Source: Notolepis coatsorum
Lineage: Eukaryota; Chordata; Actinopteri; Aulopiformes; Paralepididae
NCBI GenBank assembly: GCA_963971535.1
Contig: OZ020594.1
Location: 116,533,127 to 116,597,126, forward strand
Length of the DNA stretch: 64,000 nt
Reading direction: 5' to 3'
A program made the position numbers and the translations under genes. Shown here piece after piece: positions 41,936 through 52,910 of the stretch (position 1 is the first letter of the stretch; every line of letters starts with the position of its first letter). The notes beneath the pieces were generated by a model. It was given only the letters and a program-made list of their open reading frames with translations. It had not been told where the DNA came from and made no database searches.

Positions 41936-42669
41936 TGTCCTAGTAATAGAGCTGTGCTATAGAGATGCTGTCATTCATTCATAACCAAACCAAAAGACAT
42001 TTATAAACAACGTCTTACTAAATGCAGGCTTTCATTTACAACTGAACGGCCATATCACTCGTTTTTGTATTAATTCTCCTAAAAAATGTTGCTAAGCTAG
42101 ACTAACATGAAAGTTTAAGTGAAAGTACACACTTGAGTAAAAGTCAAAGTTTCTACTTTTAAATGTACTTAAGTAGTAAACAGTGAACTTTTTTTCTGAC
42201 TGTCTATATTCTTCTGATAGCAGGTGTTTAATCAAAGATCCCCTGTGGGAGAAGCTGTTGCAGGGGAACAATGGGTTAATTTCATTGGAGGCTTTGTCGT
42301 TGGGTTCAAAGAGGAGGATGTGATATTTTTTTGTTAATAAATGTTTAAATATCTATTCAAGTTGTCATTTTTAACTGGAAAAAGTAGCATGTATGGGGGT
42401 AATTGTTACTTTACTTGATATTTGAGCTTCACTGCAGAATGGTGTATATTGTGTACAATGTGCACATACACTGAGAATATATTTCAGTGAGGTAGGAGAC
42501 AGCATGTAAACTTCTGAATTGTTCAATGAGGGACATGCCAATACTCCATTGGTAAAGGGAAGGGTCCTTAAATATGTGGCATTGTATTACTAATCAACCA
42601 TTTCCTACTGTATTTCCGGTAATGTATGGTCATAGGCAGATAGTGGAGTAGCTCTGGCAGAATACTGGG
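41936..42669. other. Probable 3' UTR/intergenic DNA with a DNA-transposon scrap
   Basis: 42120-42180 ('gagtaaaagtcaaagtttct', 'aaatgtacttaagtagtaaa') resembles the ends of a common fish hAT family. An AATAAA lies at 42336. No ORF. Confidence 0.4.
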
Positions 42670-42804
42670 TACACAGTAAATTCCGCAAAGTAAATTTGAC
42701 TCAAACTGAGTACATTTCATTCAAACTGAGTAAAATTTCTTTACTCAGTTTGAATCAAATGTACTCAGTTTGAGTCAAATGTACTCTGCGGAATTTACTG
42801 TGTA
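42670..42804. mobile_element. Palindromic MITE, 135 bp
   Basis: TACACAGTAAATTCCGC at the left is matched by GCGGAATTTACTGTGTA at the right, and the inner 'gactcaaactgagtacattt' is also mirrored, so nearly the whole element is one hairpin. TA at each end suggests a TA-targeting (mariner-like) origin. Fragments of the same family occur at 11513 and 45930. Confidence 0.85.
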
Positions 42805-42829
42805 GTACCATTGCATTGGCAGTGTCGGC

Positions 42830-43255
42830 TAGGCTTCGGGCAACCAGACCTGGCCCAGTGTGTTTGGGCCGCATCTGGGCTGCTTTAGGCAACCGGACGT
42901 TCACCGCTTCCGGCAACCCCGGAAATGGCCCAGTGTACTCGGGCCGCAATCGGCCAGTCAGTCATTGCCGCCTACTGGGCCGATTCCGCCAACGTTCACC
43001 GCTTCCGGCAACCCCGGACATGGCCCAGTGTACTCGGGCCGGAATCGGCCAGTCAGTCATTGCCGCCTACTGGGCCGATTCCGCCAATTCCGGACGTTCA
43101 CCGCTTCCGGCAACCCCGGACCTGGCCCAGTGTACTCGGGCCGGAATCGGCCAGTCAGTCATTGCCGCCTACTTGGCCGACTCTGGCAGACGGACTTGGG
43201 CCGACTAATTTCTTCCGGCTTGCCGGATACAGGCCATTAATGGGCCGGAACTTTT
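42830..43255 (+). repeat. GC-rich minisatellite of about 105-116 bp, 3-4 copies
   Basis: The unit contains 'tggcccagtgtactcgggcc' and 'cagtcattgccgcctactgg'. Period variation comes from an optional 'attccggac' stretch. It shares its GC-rich style and the 'gccacctggg' / 'ccaggtggcc' edge with the 28383-28935 minisatellite. Confidence 0.9.
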
Positions 43256-43261
43256 TGGCCA

Positions 43262-43415
43262 CCTGGGTCAAGTCCAAGTGAAGTCACGAGTCATTGGTGT
43301 TAAAGTCAAAGTCGAGTTGCAAGTCTTTTTTGATTTGGTCAAGTCAAGTCTAAAGTCATCAAATTTGTGACTCGAGACTCGAGTCCAAGTCATGTGACTC
43401 GAGTCCACACCTCTG
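43262..43415 (-). mobile_element. hAT-type element end
   Basis: On the minus strand it begins CAGAGGTGTGGACTCGAGTC and continues with repeated GACTTG/GACTCG motifs, a terminus common in fish hAT MITEs as far as I recall. Only this end is present. Confidence 0.5.
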
Positions 43416-43439
43416 CCAGATGGTGATCAATAAATTGGA

Positions 43440-43982
43440 ATATTGTTTTTGGAATACTCCCGGTCGCAGGTAAGGACGATTTGACATACATTTTTGCTTG
43501 ATCCTGCAAGGCTTTTGTACCGATCGGGCTGATAAGCGTTTTTAGTGTTGAATATGAATGCCGTTACCGACAATCAAATTATCAGAAACGACCCCCCCCC
43601 CCCTTCTTTCATGCATTCATGATGGAACATAATACCTATGATGTAGATTTGATTCCGGAACAATAGCGGGTTCAGGCAAGAAACATCTACAATGGAATCG
43701 ACGTATACTGCCATAACTAAGCATTTCATGAATTACCCTAGACCGCTCTAAAACCATACTTATATTCACCACGGTATAACAGGGGAACGTATGGATGGAA
43801 AAATTATCTCTTTTTCAATCTTGACCGGAAGAAACTCAATGTCAAATGACTATAATATTGTATCCATGGCTATAATATAGAATATAGATTTAGATCTACG
43901 AACAAGGTGACTAAATCCCATCGTTTACAGCATGTCAATACTACCACAGGATAAGGTTAATCCCCGGCGGTCAATGAGTTAA
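43440..43982. mobile_element. piggyBac-like relic with right end
   Basis: Ends CGGCGGTCAATGAG-TTAA (43979-43982). 43775-43870 ('cacggtataacaggggaacg', 'gaccggaagaaactcaatgt') aligns with 58425-58505. No transposase. Confidence 0.45.
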
Positions 43983-44004
43983 TGCTAGTAACACAATATT
44001 TATG

Positions 44005-44590
44005 TTGTTTTCAAGAGCCAGAAATATTGACTTTGATAATGTGCATGTATCTATTGTCAGTGGCTCTTGTATAGAGAGAGTCACAGAGTATAAATATCTT
44101 GGCCTGTGGCTCGACGAGAAATTTACATTTTAGTTCCATGTGGATAATCTTGATAAAAGAATTGTTGTTCTTATCAGTTTTGGAATATGGTGATGTAATT
44201 TATAGGCATGCTGCGGCATCAGTTCTTAAACCTCTGGATTCTGCATATCACTCAGGTCTTAGGTTTATTAATGGTGACAGATATGATACTCACCATTGTG
44301 TCCTGTATGATAGGGTGGGTTGGCCTTCTCTTGCAGAAAGGCGCACAAAACACTGGTATTTATTTATTTTGAAAGCCCTTATTGGTAAGCACCCGGTTTA
44401 TATCTCTTCACAGCTAGAATGGAATATTGGAACCTATTTAATCTAATGACAGGATGGTTCTTAGGGTCCCTCAAGTTTGTTCTGATCTAGGGAAATCTGC
44501 TTTTTCCTTTGATGCCTCTTAACTCTTGGAATGTCCTCCATCCCTCTCTGAATTTGGTGGGCCACCCTTCTCTTAGTATGTTTAAACATA
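44005..44590 (+). pseudogene. Degenerate LINE fragment (family of 54918-57778)
   Basis: Plus-strand pieces read VTEYKYLGLWLDEKF, EYGDVIYRHAAASVLKPLD and DRVGWPSLAERRTK. They match the minus-strand LINE ORF at 55110-55820 (YKYLGIWIDEKM, DYGDVIYMHAPSS, QSLGWSSLYQRR). Several stops and frameshifts, no RT core left. Confidence 0.8.
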
Positions 44591-44600
44591 TGATTTCAGA

Positions 44601-44602
<2 letters not shown>

Positions 44603-44661
<59 letters not shown>
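44603..44661 (+). repeat. (CT)n microsatellite
   Basis: A pure CT run of about 58 bp. Confidence 0.95.
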
Positions 44662-44665
<4 letters not shown>

Positions 44666-44970
44666 GGCATTTATAATGCATGTCCCCTTTAAATCAACTT
44701 TCCAGCCCCCTATCAACTGTCAAATGATGTCAACTGTCAACCTGAATTAATATTCAGTATTCAATATGGTCTGATATTAACATTCAGTATATTGTCTGAT
44801 TCAATATTAACATTCAGTATTCAAGTACAACAGCTAGCTAGCCATTGTGGACACTCACCTTTCCACAGCAAAACGGTCGGCAAGGCACCTTGGTTGAGAA
44901 ATGCAGGCTTCAATCTATGTGTTGTAGGATAGACTGTCTATCTATCCTGTCTCAAGATGCACAATGAGAT

Positions 44971-45560
44971 CTTCTTCTTCTTCTTATTTGAATTTCTGAG
45001 AGAATTGTTGAATATATATAGAACACAAATGTTCTAGAATGTCTATTATGACATCATACTGTGACATTACAAATGTTCTAGAATGTTCTATTATGCCATC
45101 ATACTGTGACATCACAAATGTTCTAGAATCACAACGGAACATGTTTGAGGTCCATTTGAATAATATAAATAATATGTATGGTAAGGCTGTCCCCGGAGCC
45201 TGTTTTTGGGATTCAAACTTGTTTAGGGTTCTTCAAACGGATGTTCGAACCTTTGTTTTTAATTAAAAGAAAATTATAATTTTTTTTTAATTTTATAAAA
45301 GAAAAACTTTTTATCCTCAAACTAAATCCTCAATTTGAATAAAGTGATTCAAACTTAGTCAGGGTTTTTCGAACGGACGTTCGAACCTTCGTTTTTAATT
45401 TAAAAAAAATTAATTAAAAATGTATTCTCATTTTTTTTTATACATTTTTTTTATATCCTCAAACTAAATCCTCAATTTGAATAAAGTGATTAATCTGATT
45501 AAATGAGTCTTTTCTTTTATTAAATCAACTTTCCTGTCCCCTGTCTGTCAAATGATGCCT
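44971..45560 (+). repeat. Interspersed repeat, copy 2 (partner 24426-25270)
   Basis: Starts with the same (CTT)n 'cttatttgaattt' as at 24426, skips about 190 bp, and then matches 24645-25255, with fewer TTCTAGAATG units. A partial copy of the last part also lies at 44691-44735. Confidence 0.7.
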
Positions 45561-45609
45561 CCCTTCTCTTAGTATGTTTAAACATATGATTTCAGACCAT
45601 TGTGAAACT

Positions 45610-45735
45610 GTTTGGTGGTAACACTTTATAATAAAACTCAGTTATAAGACCTTTATAAGGTATTTGTAGATAATGAACTAATCATGAACAAATCATTTAT
45701 ATACATTCGTAAATTATTATTGAATCATTTATAAC
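45610..45735. mobile_element. Possible DNA-transposon piece split by the hAT element
   Basis: 'ggtaacactttataataaaa' resembles a known fish TIR start. The sequence style (toaac/attta repeats) continues after the hAT insertion at 47137-47420, so this is probably one older element split in two. Right end not found. Confidence 0.3.
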
Positions 45736-47128
45736 CAGTGATGCCACAGATTACTTGTAAAAGTAATCTGATTACTGATTACTGATTACTCCTTTAAAAA
45801 GTAATCTTAGTTACTTTACTGATTACTTGATTATCAGAGTAACTTAGTTACTTTGAAAGTAACTAGGTTACGAAGTCGTCGTCCCTGCTGCTGCCACAAC
45901 ATAAGAATGACAAAAAAAATTTAGTAAAATGTACTCAGTTTGAGTAAAATGTACTAATAGGGCAGGTAGGCCTATCTATAGATCTATAGATTTCACAAAA
46001 GATAAATGGTCAATAACACCACATGTAGGCTGATATGTAGCCTACCTTTGAGGCCTGCCCTATTCAGATATGGTTCTAATGTTCCTAGTGAAACAGGGGA
46101 GAGGGGTGAGTAAACCAGTGATTATATCTCAGTAACAGAATCTTCTCAAACCTCTTGTCAGAAAGTCTGTTCCTTCTAGGCGTGAGCACCAACCCTCCCA
46201 GACTAAAAAGCCGTTCCACAGGAGCACTTGATGGGTTGGAGTGTTATACTTCAAGAAAATGTTCTTTATGTTTGAAGGTCTATCCAGTATCTGAAGCTCA
46301 TGCTCTTAAAAAACAGTCTATTAAACGGTACTGCTCCTCCTATGCTATTATTATTATTATTATTTATTATTGTGTGCTACTGACAACCTACATACTGCAG
46401 TATGGTGTTCCATGTTCATGAATAGTGCAATGCAAAAGATGTTTAACTCAAAGGTGGAACATACCTGCACTATGGCATCTGGAAGGCCTGCAGTCGTGTC
46501 CTGCAGGGTGTCCTTCAGAGTGCTTCAGCACTTCAAGTGTGGGTAGTAAAGTTTAAATCCAGTAAAGAAATCCAGCTTTTGCTGTTTGGCTGGTGCACCT
46601 CCGAGTCCTGTAGAAGTCGATGCTTCGGGTTCTATCCGTTTGGTCGTGCTGTGCTGTATATTCCAGATGCGGTAGACAGTATTTTGTTTCCTCCGCATAA
46701 TGAATGTTTTTTTCACCCGGCTTAGCTGACACAAACGTTAAGTAGTAGACTAGTGATTGAACTTCCAGTGCAAGAAAGCGTTACCAGCGTGAGCGTCTCC
46801 CTGCTAGCTCGCTATGTTTAGGTCAGCCTGATAATAACAATAACAGCCGCGCCCACCAGCATGGTACAACTCCGTGAGGTTGCGTGCTGTGACGTCACTC
46901 CCCAATACAAGGAAAACAGCTTCAAACGTATTTTTGACTGTCGAAAACTAAAGCAAATACTGCATTCCGCCTGCATTATGATGAGATAGTAACGAAATAG
47001 TAACGCACAGCCACTTGGACAAGTAACTGCAATCAGATTACTGGCTTGTAAAGATTAACGTGTTTTTCGGGGAAAAGTAATCAGATTACAGTAACACGTT
47101 ACTTAGTAACGCGTTAGTGGCATCACTG
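45736..47128 (-). mobile_element. hAT deletion derivative with perfect 8-bp TSD
   Basis: Ends CAGTGATGCCAC... and ...GTGGCATCACTG are flanked by the identical duplication TTTATAAC (45728-45735 and 47129-47136). Subterminal regions are rich in 'agtaatctgattact' repeats. The 1393-bp body keeps scraps of a minus-strand transposase, including a dimerisation domain and a KQQKLDFF motif. Non-autonomous. Confidence 0.93.
46100..46225 (-). pseudogene. hAT transposase dimerisation-domain remnant
   Basis: Minus-strand reading gives [20 protein letters not shown] followed by [14 protein letters not shown]. The pattern VERLFS.GG....RN.LS...FE..LLLR.N is the hATC domain signature. A second scrap at 46525-46734 contains GGAPAKQQKLDFF, typical of the region between the BED finger and the core. 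The catalytic core between is deleted. Confidence 0.75.
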
Positions 47129-47136
47129 TTTATAAC

Positions 47137-47960
47137 TATATTTGTATAACATTTACAAATTAGTTCTACATTATTTATAACTCATTATCAACATTGTTTG
47201 TACTTGATTTGTTCCTCATTAAATAATGTTGTTTAATGTGTAGTAACACATTTGTAGATGCTTTGAAAAATGGATATGAAAAACGACTATAGTGTACCTC
47301 CATTTATTTGTTCATGTTCAACAAATGATTTGTTAAGACATTCAAAAAAACATCTATAAATCATTTGCAGATGCTATTGTGTGCCCTAATCTGAAGTGAA
47401 GCCTATTCATCATTAACAAATGTCTAATACAGTTAATTATTTGTTAACTTTTTCATCACCTGTTACAAATGTTGTAGACAGCTTTCGGATACACCCTTCT
47501 TTGTGACATCAAACAGTGACAGAATTAGGACTATAGATAAATGCAATTTTATTAACATATAAAATACATGTGCATGACATATAGTGTAACGTGGGGAGCA
47601 CTAGGACGCAGGAGTACCCTGGACAGGGATTGACAGAGTATGTAGACGGAAGTCTCACTCGCAGACTTGACTTCACGTTTGTTGCCGTCTGTTTGCATGG
47701 AAGCACGGTATATTAGCAGAGCCAAGTTATTCGTGCTGCCCCACGCTTTTATTAAGGTATGAGCAGGCTAAACACCTTTTTTGTTGGTAAATCTATTCCA
47801 TAATTTCTGACCTACAACTCTTGTTGTGTAGACGTACTTGATGTGGTGGGCGCTAACGTTACATTTGAAGTATGTGTTTGTTCCTAATGTGTGCTCAGTA
47901 TATTGCGATATGTGATGATGACACGACACACGAGGGTAATAATTATTTGTATTTTCAACA
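47137..47960. other. Non-coding; continuation of an older AT-rich element
   Basis: 47137-47420 probably continues the element of 45610-45735. Beyond 47460 there is no recognised feature. Confidence 0.35.
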
Positions 47961-47964
47961 CACA

Positions 47965-48700
47965 CACACAGACACTGTGTTAAAAAAGGCAAAGCAGTGC
48001 CTCTACCACCTGAGACAACTCAGGACATTCAGAGTATCAGGGACGATACTCCACTCTTTCTATTCCGGGGCTGTGGTGAGCATCCTGACTGGGAACATCC
48101 CTGCCTGGTTTGGCAACTGCACTGCCCAGGACAGGAAGGCTCTACAGAGAGTAGTGCGCTCAGCAGAGCGTACTACGGGTATTACACTACCAACCCTGCA
48201 GGACTTGTACAACAGGAGGTGCAAATCCAGAGCCTGCAGAATAATGAAGGACCCTCACCACCCCAACAATAGCCTGTTAAAGCTGCTGCGGTCAGGCAAG
48301 CGCCTCCGCATACATGCAGCAAGAACAGAGAGACTCAGACTCAGCTTCTTCCACCAGGCCATCAGAACACTTAACACTGATCTCTCCACACACAAGCACA
48401 CATGAACACACACACACACTTGCACTCTCTCACAAACACACTACAAAAAAGGTCACTTTAAAAAACACAACTGTATATTTGTATATTATTGTATATAGTA
48501 TAGTACTCTGTACTCATTAACTTAAATTCTTAAGCTTAGCATTGTATAGTATTTTATCCGTATTACTTGTTATCATGTCTATTTTATTATCTATTCTATT
48601 TTATTATTCTATTTTTGCACAATCAAGGCAGGCATGGCCACCTTCATTTCACTACATGTCTTGTGTATGTATGTGACGAATAAATCTTTTGAAAGAACCG
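47965..48700 (+). pseudogene. Non-LTR element, RT C-terminal fragment and 3' UTR
   Basis: Plus-strand ORF: VLKKAKQCLYHLRQLRTFRV, then FYSGAVVSILTGNIPAWFGN, RKALQRVVRSAERTTG and LYNRRCKSRACRIMKDP. This is a C-terminal LINE region widespread in fish and often mis-annotated as a host gene. The RT core is missing. The UTR ends with 'gtgacgaataaatc' near 48690. The exact clade is uncertain. Confidence 0.75.
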
Positions 48701-49099
48701 TACTCCTGTTGTGTTTTTTCTTGAATCTTGAAATGGGACATACATTTTTTGTAACATATAATTTTTTCCTTATGTTATAGGGTCCATTTAGTAGTAAATG
48801 GAAATTGAAATGGCTGGAAATTACTGATGGGTCATTTCTTTTGGTGATATAATGCAAATCTTTTTTGCATTTCATGTGAGATTTAAAATAAAGTTAGATT
48901 TATTGGAATATGGAGATTTTCTTCAGATTCATCACAGTATTATGTCACCTTGAAAATTATGGTAATGAGAATCATGGAAAAACATTCATAGAAAGAATGA
49001 ATGGGGATATATTTAGAAAAGGTTTTGCCTAGTCTTTGCATGATTTATTTCAAGAATCTGTAAGAACACTGAAGATGGATTTACCCTTTAGAGCCTTAC
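48701..49099. other. No recognised feature
   Basis: AT-rich DNA between the LINE and the gypsy fragment. Confidence 0.4.
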
Positions 49100-50203
49100 C
49101 TCCTCCTTCATTCACAGATCCTTTAAGTCCTGGTGTTTTAATGCAGTCCACCAAGTAGACAGGGTATGGTCGATCCCAGGGTGGCAGGTGAACCGGGAAG
49201 CGTGAACCCACTGGAGCACCTGGGAGCGGACAAGGTCAGGGACAAAAAAACGGTTAGGTGGACCGTTACCTGGGTCCGGCTGGGCACGCTGAGCCTCCCT
49301 GACGATGGACTGGATCTCCCAGGTGGCGGCGGCCACCAAGCAGGATGTGGAGAGGATGGTGTCGGGGTGCGCGGGACCCTCCTCCGGGACAAACTGCCGG
49401 GAGAGAGCGTCTGGCTTGGTGTTCTTGGAACCAGGCCTGTAGGTAAGGGTGAAATTAAACCTGGCGAAGAACAGCGCCCAGCGAGCCTGGTGGGAGTTCA
49501 GGCGCTTGGCCGTCTGGACGTAGGCGAGGTTCTTGTGGTCCGTCCAAACCAGGAAGGGGACCTCCGATCCCTCCAGCCAGTGCCTCCATTCCTCCAGGGT
49601 TAGTTTGATTGCCAGGAGCTCCAGGTTTCCGATGTCATAGTTGACCTCGGCTGGGGTCAGGCAGCGCGAGAAGAAGGCGCAGGGGTGCAGTCTCTGGTCA
49701 ACGATGGAGCGTTGGGAAAGGACCGCCCCCACTCCGGTACAGGAGGCGTCCACCTCCACCACGAACTGGCGGGACGCGTCCGGCTGGACTAGGCTGGGTG
49801 CGGTGGTGAAGCACCGGCCCAGCTCGGCGAAGGCGGAGTCCACTTCGTCGGACCAGACGAAGAGCACGGAAGGCGAGGTGAGTTGGGTGAGGGGTGCCGC
49901 GACCCGGCTGTAGTTCCTGATGAAGCGCCGATAGAAGTTGGCAAACCCCAGGAAGCGTTGGAGCTGCTTGATGTTGGTGGGACAGGGCCAGTCGGACACC
50001 GCTTTGATGTTCTCGGGGTCCGCCCGGATCTTGCCGCCCTCAATGATGTAGCCGAGGAAGCCGATGGAGGAGACGTGGAATTCACACTTCTCCGCCTTGA
50101 CTAACAGCTTATTCTCCAGAAGACGCTGGAGGACCCGGCGGACGTGCTGGACATGCTCCTCCATGGAGCGGGAAAAGATCAGAATGTCATCCAAATAAAC
50201 ATT
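49100..50203 (-). pseudogene. Ty3/gypsy pol fragment (RT end, RNase H, integrase start)
   Basis: One minus-strand frame of about 360 codons begins in the RT catalytic box (LDDILIFS). It continues with [10 protein letters not shown] and [16 protein letters not shown], the RNase H/connection part ([28 protein letters not shown]) and the GPY-less start of the integrase zinc finger ([10 protein letters not shown]). No LTR or gag is present. It is a fossil piece truncated at both ends, and its upstream cut coincides with the start of the DIRS element. Confidence 0.92.
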
Positions 50204-50204
50204 T

Positions 50205-51050
50205 GAAGGTTCCCTTGTCGATACGGGGGGATCTCGCCTACTGGAGGAGGCCTGGTGCCGTCACCAGCGGGGTCCCCATGGGCAGCAGGCGGTCACACGT
50301 CACGGTCTTTACCGACGCCTCCCTCACGGGATGGGGGGGACATGTCGGACCGACGCAGTGGGGGGCAGCTGCACATCAATGTGTTGGAATTGAAGACGGT
50401 CCTCCTGGTCCTCGAACGGCTCGGCCCCTTGGTGTGGGGCGAGCACGTGATGGTCAGGACGGACAGCACGATGGCAGCGGCGTATATGAACAGACAGGGT
50501 GGAGTACGCTCCATCCGTCTGCACCGGGCGGCGTTCGAGCTTTGGCTATGGGCGTCTCGCAATCTGGCAGGGAGAATGTGGGCGCAGATGTGATGTTGCG
50601 GGGCGGTCTTCGTCACGGCGAGTGGGGTCTACATCCAGACATAGTCAGACAGGTCTGGGACCGCTTCGGGGAAGCTTCGGTGGATCTGTTTGCGAGCAGA
50701 CAGTCTCACCTGTGCCCCTTGTGGTTCTCGGTCAGACGGGAGGACAATCCTCCCTTGGGGGTGGATGCCTTCTCGATGTATCCATGGCCGCCCGGGATTC
50801 TGTACACTTTTCCCCCCATACATCTGATAAGTCAGTTGTTGGAGCGGGTACGTCTGGAGCGCAGGACCTTGATCCTGGCCGCGCCGGACCGGGGCACGGC
50901 TGTGTGGTTCCCGGTCCTGATCCAGCTCTTGGTAGCCCCGCCGTGGCCTGTTCCTTGGTCATCGCGGGCCCTCTCTCAGGTGCACGGGTCTCTGTGTCAG
51001 TTCCCTGTGCTGGGCCAGCCTCTGATGGTTTGGCTGGTGAGAGGGTGAGT
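50205..51050 (+). pseudogene. DIRS RNase H region
   Basis: Recognisable pieces in two frames are VTVFTDASLTGWGGHVG, LHINVLELKTVLLVLERL, VRTDSTMAAAYMNRQGG and GEWGLHPDIVRQVWDRFGEA followed by SVDLFASRQSHLCPLWFS and ILYTFPPIHLI. These are the conserved blocks of DIRS RNase H and the linker before the recombinase. Confidence 0.85.
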
Positions 51051-51090
51051 CTGGAGAGGATGGACCCTTCTGTGGTCGACACCATCCGGA

Positions 51091-52098
51091 ATGCGCATGC
51101 TCCCTCTACTATCGCGGTTTACGCGGGTAGGTGGCGTATTTTCCAAGAGTGGTGTAAGGTGGGGGGCTGGGATCCGGTGTCCTGTGTCCTGCCCCCTGGA
51201 CGCTGTCCTTTCCTTCCTTCAGTCTATTTTGGATAGACTGTCGGCTTCGACGGTGAGGGTATATGCCGCGGCTATATCCTCTTGTCATGTGGGGTTTGAG
51301 GGCGTTACGTTGTTCAGCCACCCTCTTGTGAAGCGTTTCCTGCTTGGCGCTCTGCGCCTTAAGCCGGTGGAACATTCTCTATCTCCGAGTTGGGACCTCC
51401 AACTGGTCCTCGGCCGGTTGTCCGAGGCCCCGTTTGAGCCTCTTGAGCAGGCGTCTTTGGAACAGCTGTCTTTCAAGACTGCGTTCCTGCTGGCCATCAC
51501 CTCCGCTAAGCGCGTGGGTGAGCTTTGTGCTCTCTCGGTGCGGCCGGAGTGCTTGTCTATTAGTGTCAATAGCGGTGCGACTCTGAGGCCTAATCCAGTC
51601 TTCGTGCCAAAAAATATCCGGAGTTCTTTTCGCTCCAGGGATATTGTGGTTCAGGCGTTTCATCCGCCTCCTCACGCTGGTGAGTTAGAGGCGCGCCTTC
51701 ACCTGTCGTGTCCAGTCCGGGCTTTGGGGGTTTACCTCAGCCGGACTCAGAACCTCAGGGCTACCGATCAGCTCTTTGTTTGTTATGGTGGCTCTCGCGC
51801 TGGTAAGGCACTGTCGAAACAGCGCCTGTCACATTGGTTGTGCGAGGGCATTGCTCTTTGCTACACGTTGGCTGGGCTGGCCCCCCCTGGGGGTGTCAGG
51901 GCGCACTCCACTCGTGGGGTGGCGGCCTCTGCCGCCTTGTTAGGGGGGGCCTCGGTGGAGGACATCTGTGCTGCGGCCTCCTGGTCCTCCCCGGGTCCCT
52001 TCGTTAGGTTTTACCTCATGGACATGACTGGGGGTTCTGTTTCCCAGGCGGTTCTGAGGTCTGGGACCTCCCCTGCATCCCGCCCTTCGGTGGGTTAG
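51091..52098 (+). CDS. DIRS tyrosine recombinase (fossil)
   Basis: An ORF of about 335 codons. The N-terminal SAM-like core-binding part (SPSTIxVYxxxWRxFxxW-like, then LSASTVRVYAAAISSCHVGF) is followed by the catalytic region. This has arginine I in TSAKRVGELCAL, the HxxR box in AHSTRGVAASAALL, and a C-terminal tyrosine in FVRFYLMDM. In DIRS elements this enzyme, not a DDE integrase, inserts a circular DNA copy without target duplication. Confidence 0.88.
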   Translation: MRMLPLLSRFTRVGGVFSKSGVRWGAGIRCPVSCPLDAVLSFLQSILDRLSASTVRVYAAAISSCHVGFEGVTLFSHPLVKRFLLGALRLKPVEHSLSPSWDLQLVLGRLSEAPFEPLEQASLEQLSFKTAFLLAITSAKRVGELCALSVRPECLSISVNSGATLRPNPVFVPKNIRSSFRSRDIVVQAFHPPPHAGELEARLHLSCPVRALGVYLSRTQNLRATDQLFVCYGGSRAGKALSKQRLSHWLCEGIALCYTLAGLAPPGGVRAHSTRGVAASAALLGGASVEDICAAASWSSPGPFVRFYLMDMTGGSVSQAVLRSGTSPASRPSVG

Positions 52099-52325
52099 CA
52101 GGGGTGTGTGGGTGTGTGCCACGAGGTGCTGTGTCACACATGGTCCCGCCTGTGCTGTGCATTTTTAGGGGTCTCTAGTTCCCTCTTTTTCGCACTTGGG
52201 TGGAGTTGACTGCCGCACCCTCTTCACTAGGAAGGGGGGGTGACGGGACTTCCCTCCCCCCTGGTGGTATGGCTTGCGGGTCCTCAGGGGGTACATTTGT
52301 CGGGCCACGCGTCTGCTCTGCCCCA

Positions 52326-52650
52326 TATCTCAATGGCGAAGAGCGAGACGTGATTGGCCAGTATGAGTATATAACGAGAAGTTATATGAGTACTGGCTGA
52401 GCGTCTCGCTCTTAGCGCGCCCTGAGGTCCCTTGGGTTTTTTTTTTCTTGATGGAAAACTTTTCCCGAGGAAGGGCGAGTGTGACCATGCCTGGTGCCTT
52501 ATAGGGGTACGCTGGGGTGGGGCCTGGTCAAATGCATGGGTGCTTTGTTTCGTTAATGAAGTACAGTAGGTACTGGAGATGAGGTATATCTCAATGGCGA
52601 AGAGCAAGACGCTCAGCCAGTACACATATAACTAGGTTATATACATAACC
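52326..52650. repeat. DIRS terminal repeat region
   Basis: 'tatctcaatggcgaagagcg' at 52326 recurs at 52587. Between them 'actggctgagcgtctcgctc' (about 52392-52411) is an inverted partner, so the first copy forms a hairpin around 'gttatat'. Such split direct and inverted repeats are typical of DIRS termini. Confidence 0.7.
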
Positions 52651-52910
52651 TATCGTTTCTTCCCCTCTGCAGTGAGCCTCATCAACAAGGCTTGTGACGT
52701 GACCCTCACTGACACCCCCCCACTGTGTTACATTAACACACCCTACTGGACTATATACTTGCCCACCGCATTGTTACTCATTCTAATTAGTGTATATAAT
52801 TTACCACATCTGCCCAGTTGTACAGCCCTGGCCCATTCCTATTTTATTTTTTACTTATGATTGTACAATATTCTATTGTGCTATATTTAATTTAACCTCT
52901 TATTTACTGA
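52651..52910. other. Unassigned, perhaps a LINE 3' UTR
   Basis: An exon-like start (pyrimidine tract, CAG, then 'tgagcctcatcaacaagg') runs into 'acaccctactggactatata', a phrase I associate with fish LINE 3' UTRs. Confidence 0.3.

Larger units (their letters stand above)
50205..52650 (+). mobile_element. DIRS-type tyrosine-recombinase retroelement, 3' part
   Basis: Contains the RNase H region and a tyrosine recombinase, followed by the inverted/direct repeat signals expected at a DIRS end. The RT core and Gag are missing on the left. It is a fossil with a small number of breaks in the RNase H half. The recombinase half is one long frame. Confidence 0.88.

Noticed and set aside
47872-48405. 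177-codon ORF as a possible host gene
   Set aside because: It matches the C-terminal region of a widespread fish non-LTR element and lacks its other domains; such pieces are often mis-annotated as genes.
52660-52860. Exon-like start after CTCTGCAG
   Set aside because: Runs into a hydrophobic low-complexity frame and repeat-like UTR sequence. No donor and no recognisable domain.
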